Shown piece by piece: positions 4,332 through 5,552 of a DNA stretch of 5,552 nt. Within the stretch, counting starts at the first letter, position 1. Each line of letters begins with the position of its first letter. The notes beneath the pieces were generated by a model. The model worked only from the letters and a program-made list of their open reading frames with translations, ran no database searches and had not been told where the DNA came from. The position numbers and the translations under genes are program-made. Origin of the DNA: Bacillota bacterium (GTDB lineage Bacteria > Bacillota > Clostridia > Peptostreptococcales > Anaerovoracaceae); the NCBI GenBank assembly GCA_029266295.1, contig JAQSXD010000278.1, positions 1 to 5,552 on the forward strand. Reading direction: 5' to 3'.

Positions 4332-5552
4332 TGCCTGTAACCTCCCATCATAATAAAGTCACTGTCATTGGTTCCACCCTGCACTGCGTTGATGTTTCCG
4401 TTTGCAAAGCTTCCCCTTATAATCGAACGAGTCCCGTACTTCTCGCGAATTTGATCCACCGCCCGGTCCAGGGCCTGCAACTTCTCCGTGTCGCCCTTGT
4501 CAAACAGTGAAAACTGACGGGTGTCATCGGAATAAAAATCCGAAACGTGAACCCCCAGCTTTCGGATTGCTTCTCCCTTCCAGCTTTCATCGAAAAGCAT
4601 GCAGACATACTCGAAGATCTCTGTCGTTGTATTGATACAGTTTGGAATTTTGAGCTGATGGCTGTATCCCACAAAGCCGTCGGTTTTTACGGAGACGGAC
4701 ACCAGAGATACTAGATATCCCAGCCTGCGAAGGCGCATGGCAACCCGCTCGGTCAAGGCCAGCAGAATCATGTGTGCCTCATTGCGTTCCGTCACATCAT
4801 AACTGATGGTGGTGCTGTTTCCTACCCCCTTTTGAATGATCTCACTATTGAGCGTCACTTCCGTATCATCGATACCGTTGGCAAGAGACCAAACCAGGAG
4901 ACCGTGGGATTTCAGCAGTGCCTTCATGTGATTCGGATCGGCCTTCGCCAAATCTCCGATTGTATTCAGATTAATCTTCTGTAATTTTTGAGCGGTAGCC
5001 CTGCCCACCATAAAAAGTTCCCCCACAGGCAGCGGCCACAGTTTCTGCCCCATCTCCTGAGGCCAGAGGGTATGCACTTGATCCGGCTTCTTGAGCTCCG
5101 ATCCCATCTTTGCAAGAATCTTATTGACGGAAACACCGATGTTGACCGAAAATCCAAGTTCCTGCTTCATTCTTTCCCGAATCGCATGGGCAGCTTCCAG
5201 CGGATCTCCGAATCGGTTTTGGGAAGCCGTATAGTCAAGAAAGCATTCATCAATGCTGTACCGTTCCACTACAGGCGAATATTCCAGCAAAATCCGATAC
5301 ATCTCGTTGCTGCAAAGCATATAAAGATCATAGTTTGGCGGAAAAACTGCAAGATTGGGACATTTCTGTTTGGCTTCAAAGAGACTTTGCCCCGTGGCAA
5401 TTCCATATTTTTTAGCAGGAATGGATTTCGCAAGGATAATTCCATGTCGATTCAGCGGATCGCCGGAGATCACCGACGGAATTTCTCTTATATCAATTGG
5501 ATAACCTTTTTCCAGCATAGCTGCCGCAGTCCAGCTCAGGTAAGCGCTGTTG
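4328..5552 (-). CDS. dinB: Y-family translesion DNA polymerase, DinB/UvrX-like (5' end outside window)
   Basis: This enzyme copies past damaged template bases with low fidelity. The frame has an internal Met at 5518-5516 but stays open to the right edge, adding N-S-A-Y-L-S-W-T-A-A-A before it. That is the family's N-terminal motif, so the true start and the first catalytic Asp lie just beyond 5552; 407 residues are visible. The visible Tyr (5542-5540) is at the steric-gate position. Numbering from the Met at 5518: R-H-G-I-I-L-A-K-S-I-P-A-K-K-Y-G at 24-39 (nucleotide-binding finger region), catalytic S-I-D-E at 88-91, I-G-V-S-V-N-K-I-L-A-K at 127-137, a thumb helix-hairpin-helix at about 164-194, and the little-finger domain from about 230. 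Q-F-S-L-F at 335-339 matches the sliding-clamp binding motif. The first gene of a two-gene unit with the 87-aa gene. It could be classed as UvrX/YqjW-like rather than orthologous DinB. Its promoter is outside the window. Confidence 0.93.
   Translation of the reverse strand, partial: NSAYLSWTAAAMLEKGYPIDIREIPSVISGDPLNRHGIILAKSIPAKKYGIATGQSLFEAKQKCPNLAVFPPNYDLYMLCSNEMYRILLEYSPVVERYSIDECFLDYTASQNRFGDPLEAAHAIRERMKQELGFSVNIGVSVNKILAKMGSELKKPDQVHTLWPQEMGQKLWPLPVGELFMVGRATAQKLQKINLNTIGDLAKADPNHMKALLKSHGLLVWSLANGIDDTEVTLNSEIIQKGVGNSTTISYDVTERNEAHMILLALTERVAMRLRRLGYLVSLVSVSVKTDGFVGYSHQLKIPNCINTTTEIFEYVCMLFDESWKGEAIRKLGVHVSDFYSDDTRQFSLFDKGDTEKLQALDRAVDQIREKYGTRSIIRGSFANGNINAVQGGTNDSDFIMMGGYRQ

Noticed and set aside
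4772..4984. Plus-strand frame opposite the polymerase
   Set aside because: It is antisense to a well-conserved polymerase domain, has no ribosome binding site and resembles no known protein.

Overview
The window looks like chromosome of a low-to-moderate GC Gram-positive bacterium, most likely a member of the Clostridia. The evidence is strong AGGAGG-type ribosome binding sites, sigma-A-like promoters, a Bacillus/Clostridium-style HelD, and a Y-family DNA polymerase with the N-S-A-Y-L-S-W opening that I associate with clostridial homologues. No RNA gene, insertion sequence, CRISPR array or phage gene was seen.

Layout. (1) Positions 1-920, minus strand: the first 306 codons of an XRE-type DNA-binding regulator with a long helical C-terminal domain, running off the left edge. 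(2) Positions 921-1412: a regulatory spacer of about 490 bases. It holds the regulator's promoter, a 10-bp perfect palindrome beside it, and a compact minus-strand unit (extended -10 promoter, strong ribosome binding site, 26-codon ORF, intrinsic terminator). The proposed helD promoter sits back to back with the promoter of that unit. (3) Positions 1413-4055, plus strand: helD (779 aa, superfamily 1 ATPase that removes and recycles stalled RNA polymerase), followed 12 bases later by a 96-aa acyl-carrier-protein-like gene with a TTG start. The latter aligns to the ACP fold without gaps but has Lys where the phosphopantetheine-bearing Ser should be. (4) Positions 4068-5552, minus strand: an 87-aa uncharacterised gene overlapping by 4 bases the end of a Y-family translesion DNA polymerase gene. 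The polymerase reads through the right edge, so its true start is outside the window.

How the parts may fit together: helD acts at stalled transcription complexes and the polymerase bypasses damaged template. They are convergent, separate units, so a shared stress role is only an inference. The least explained elements are the carrier-protein look-alike co-directional with helD, the small self-contained transcription unit in the spacer, and the small gene translationally coupled to the polymerase.
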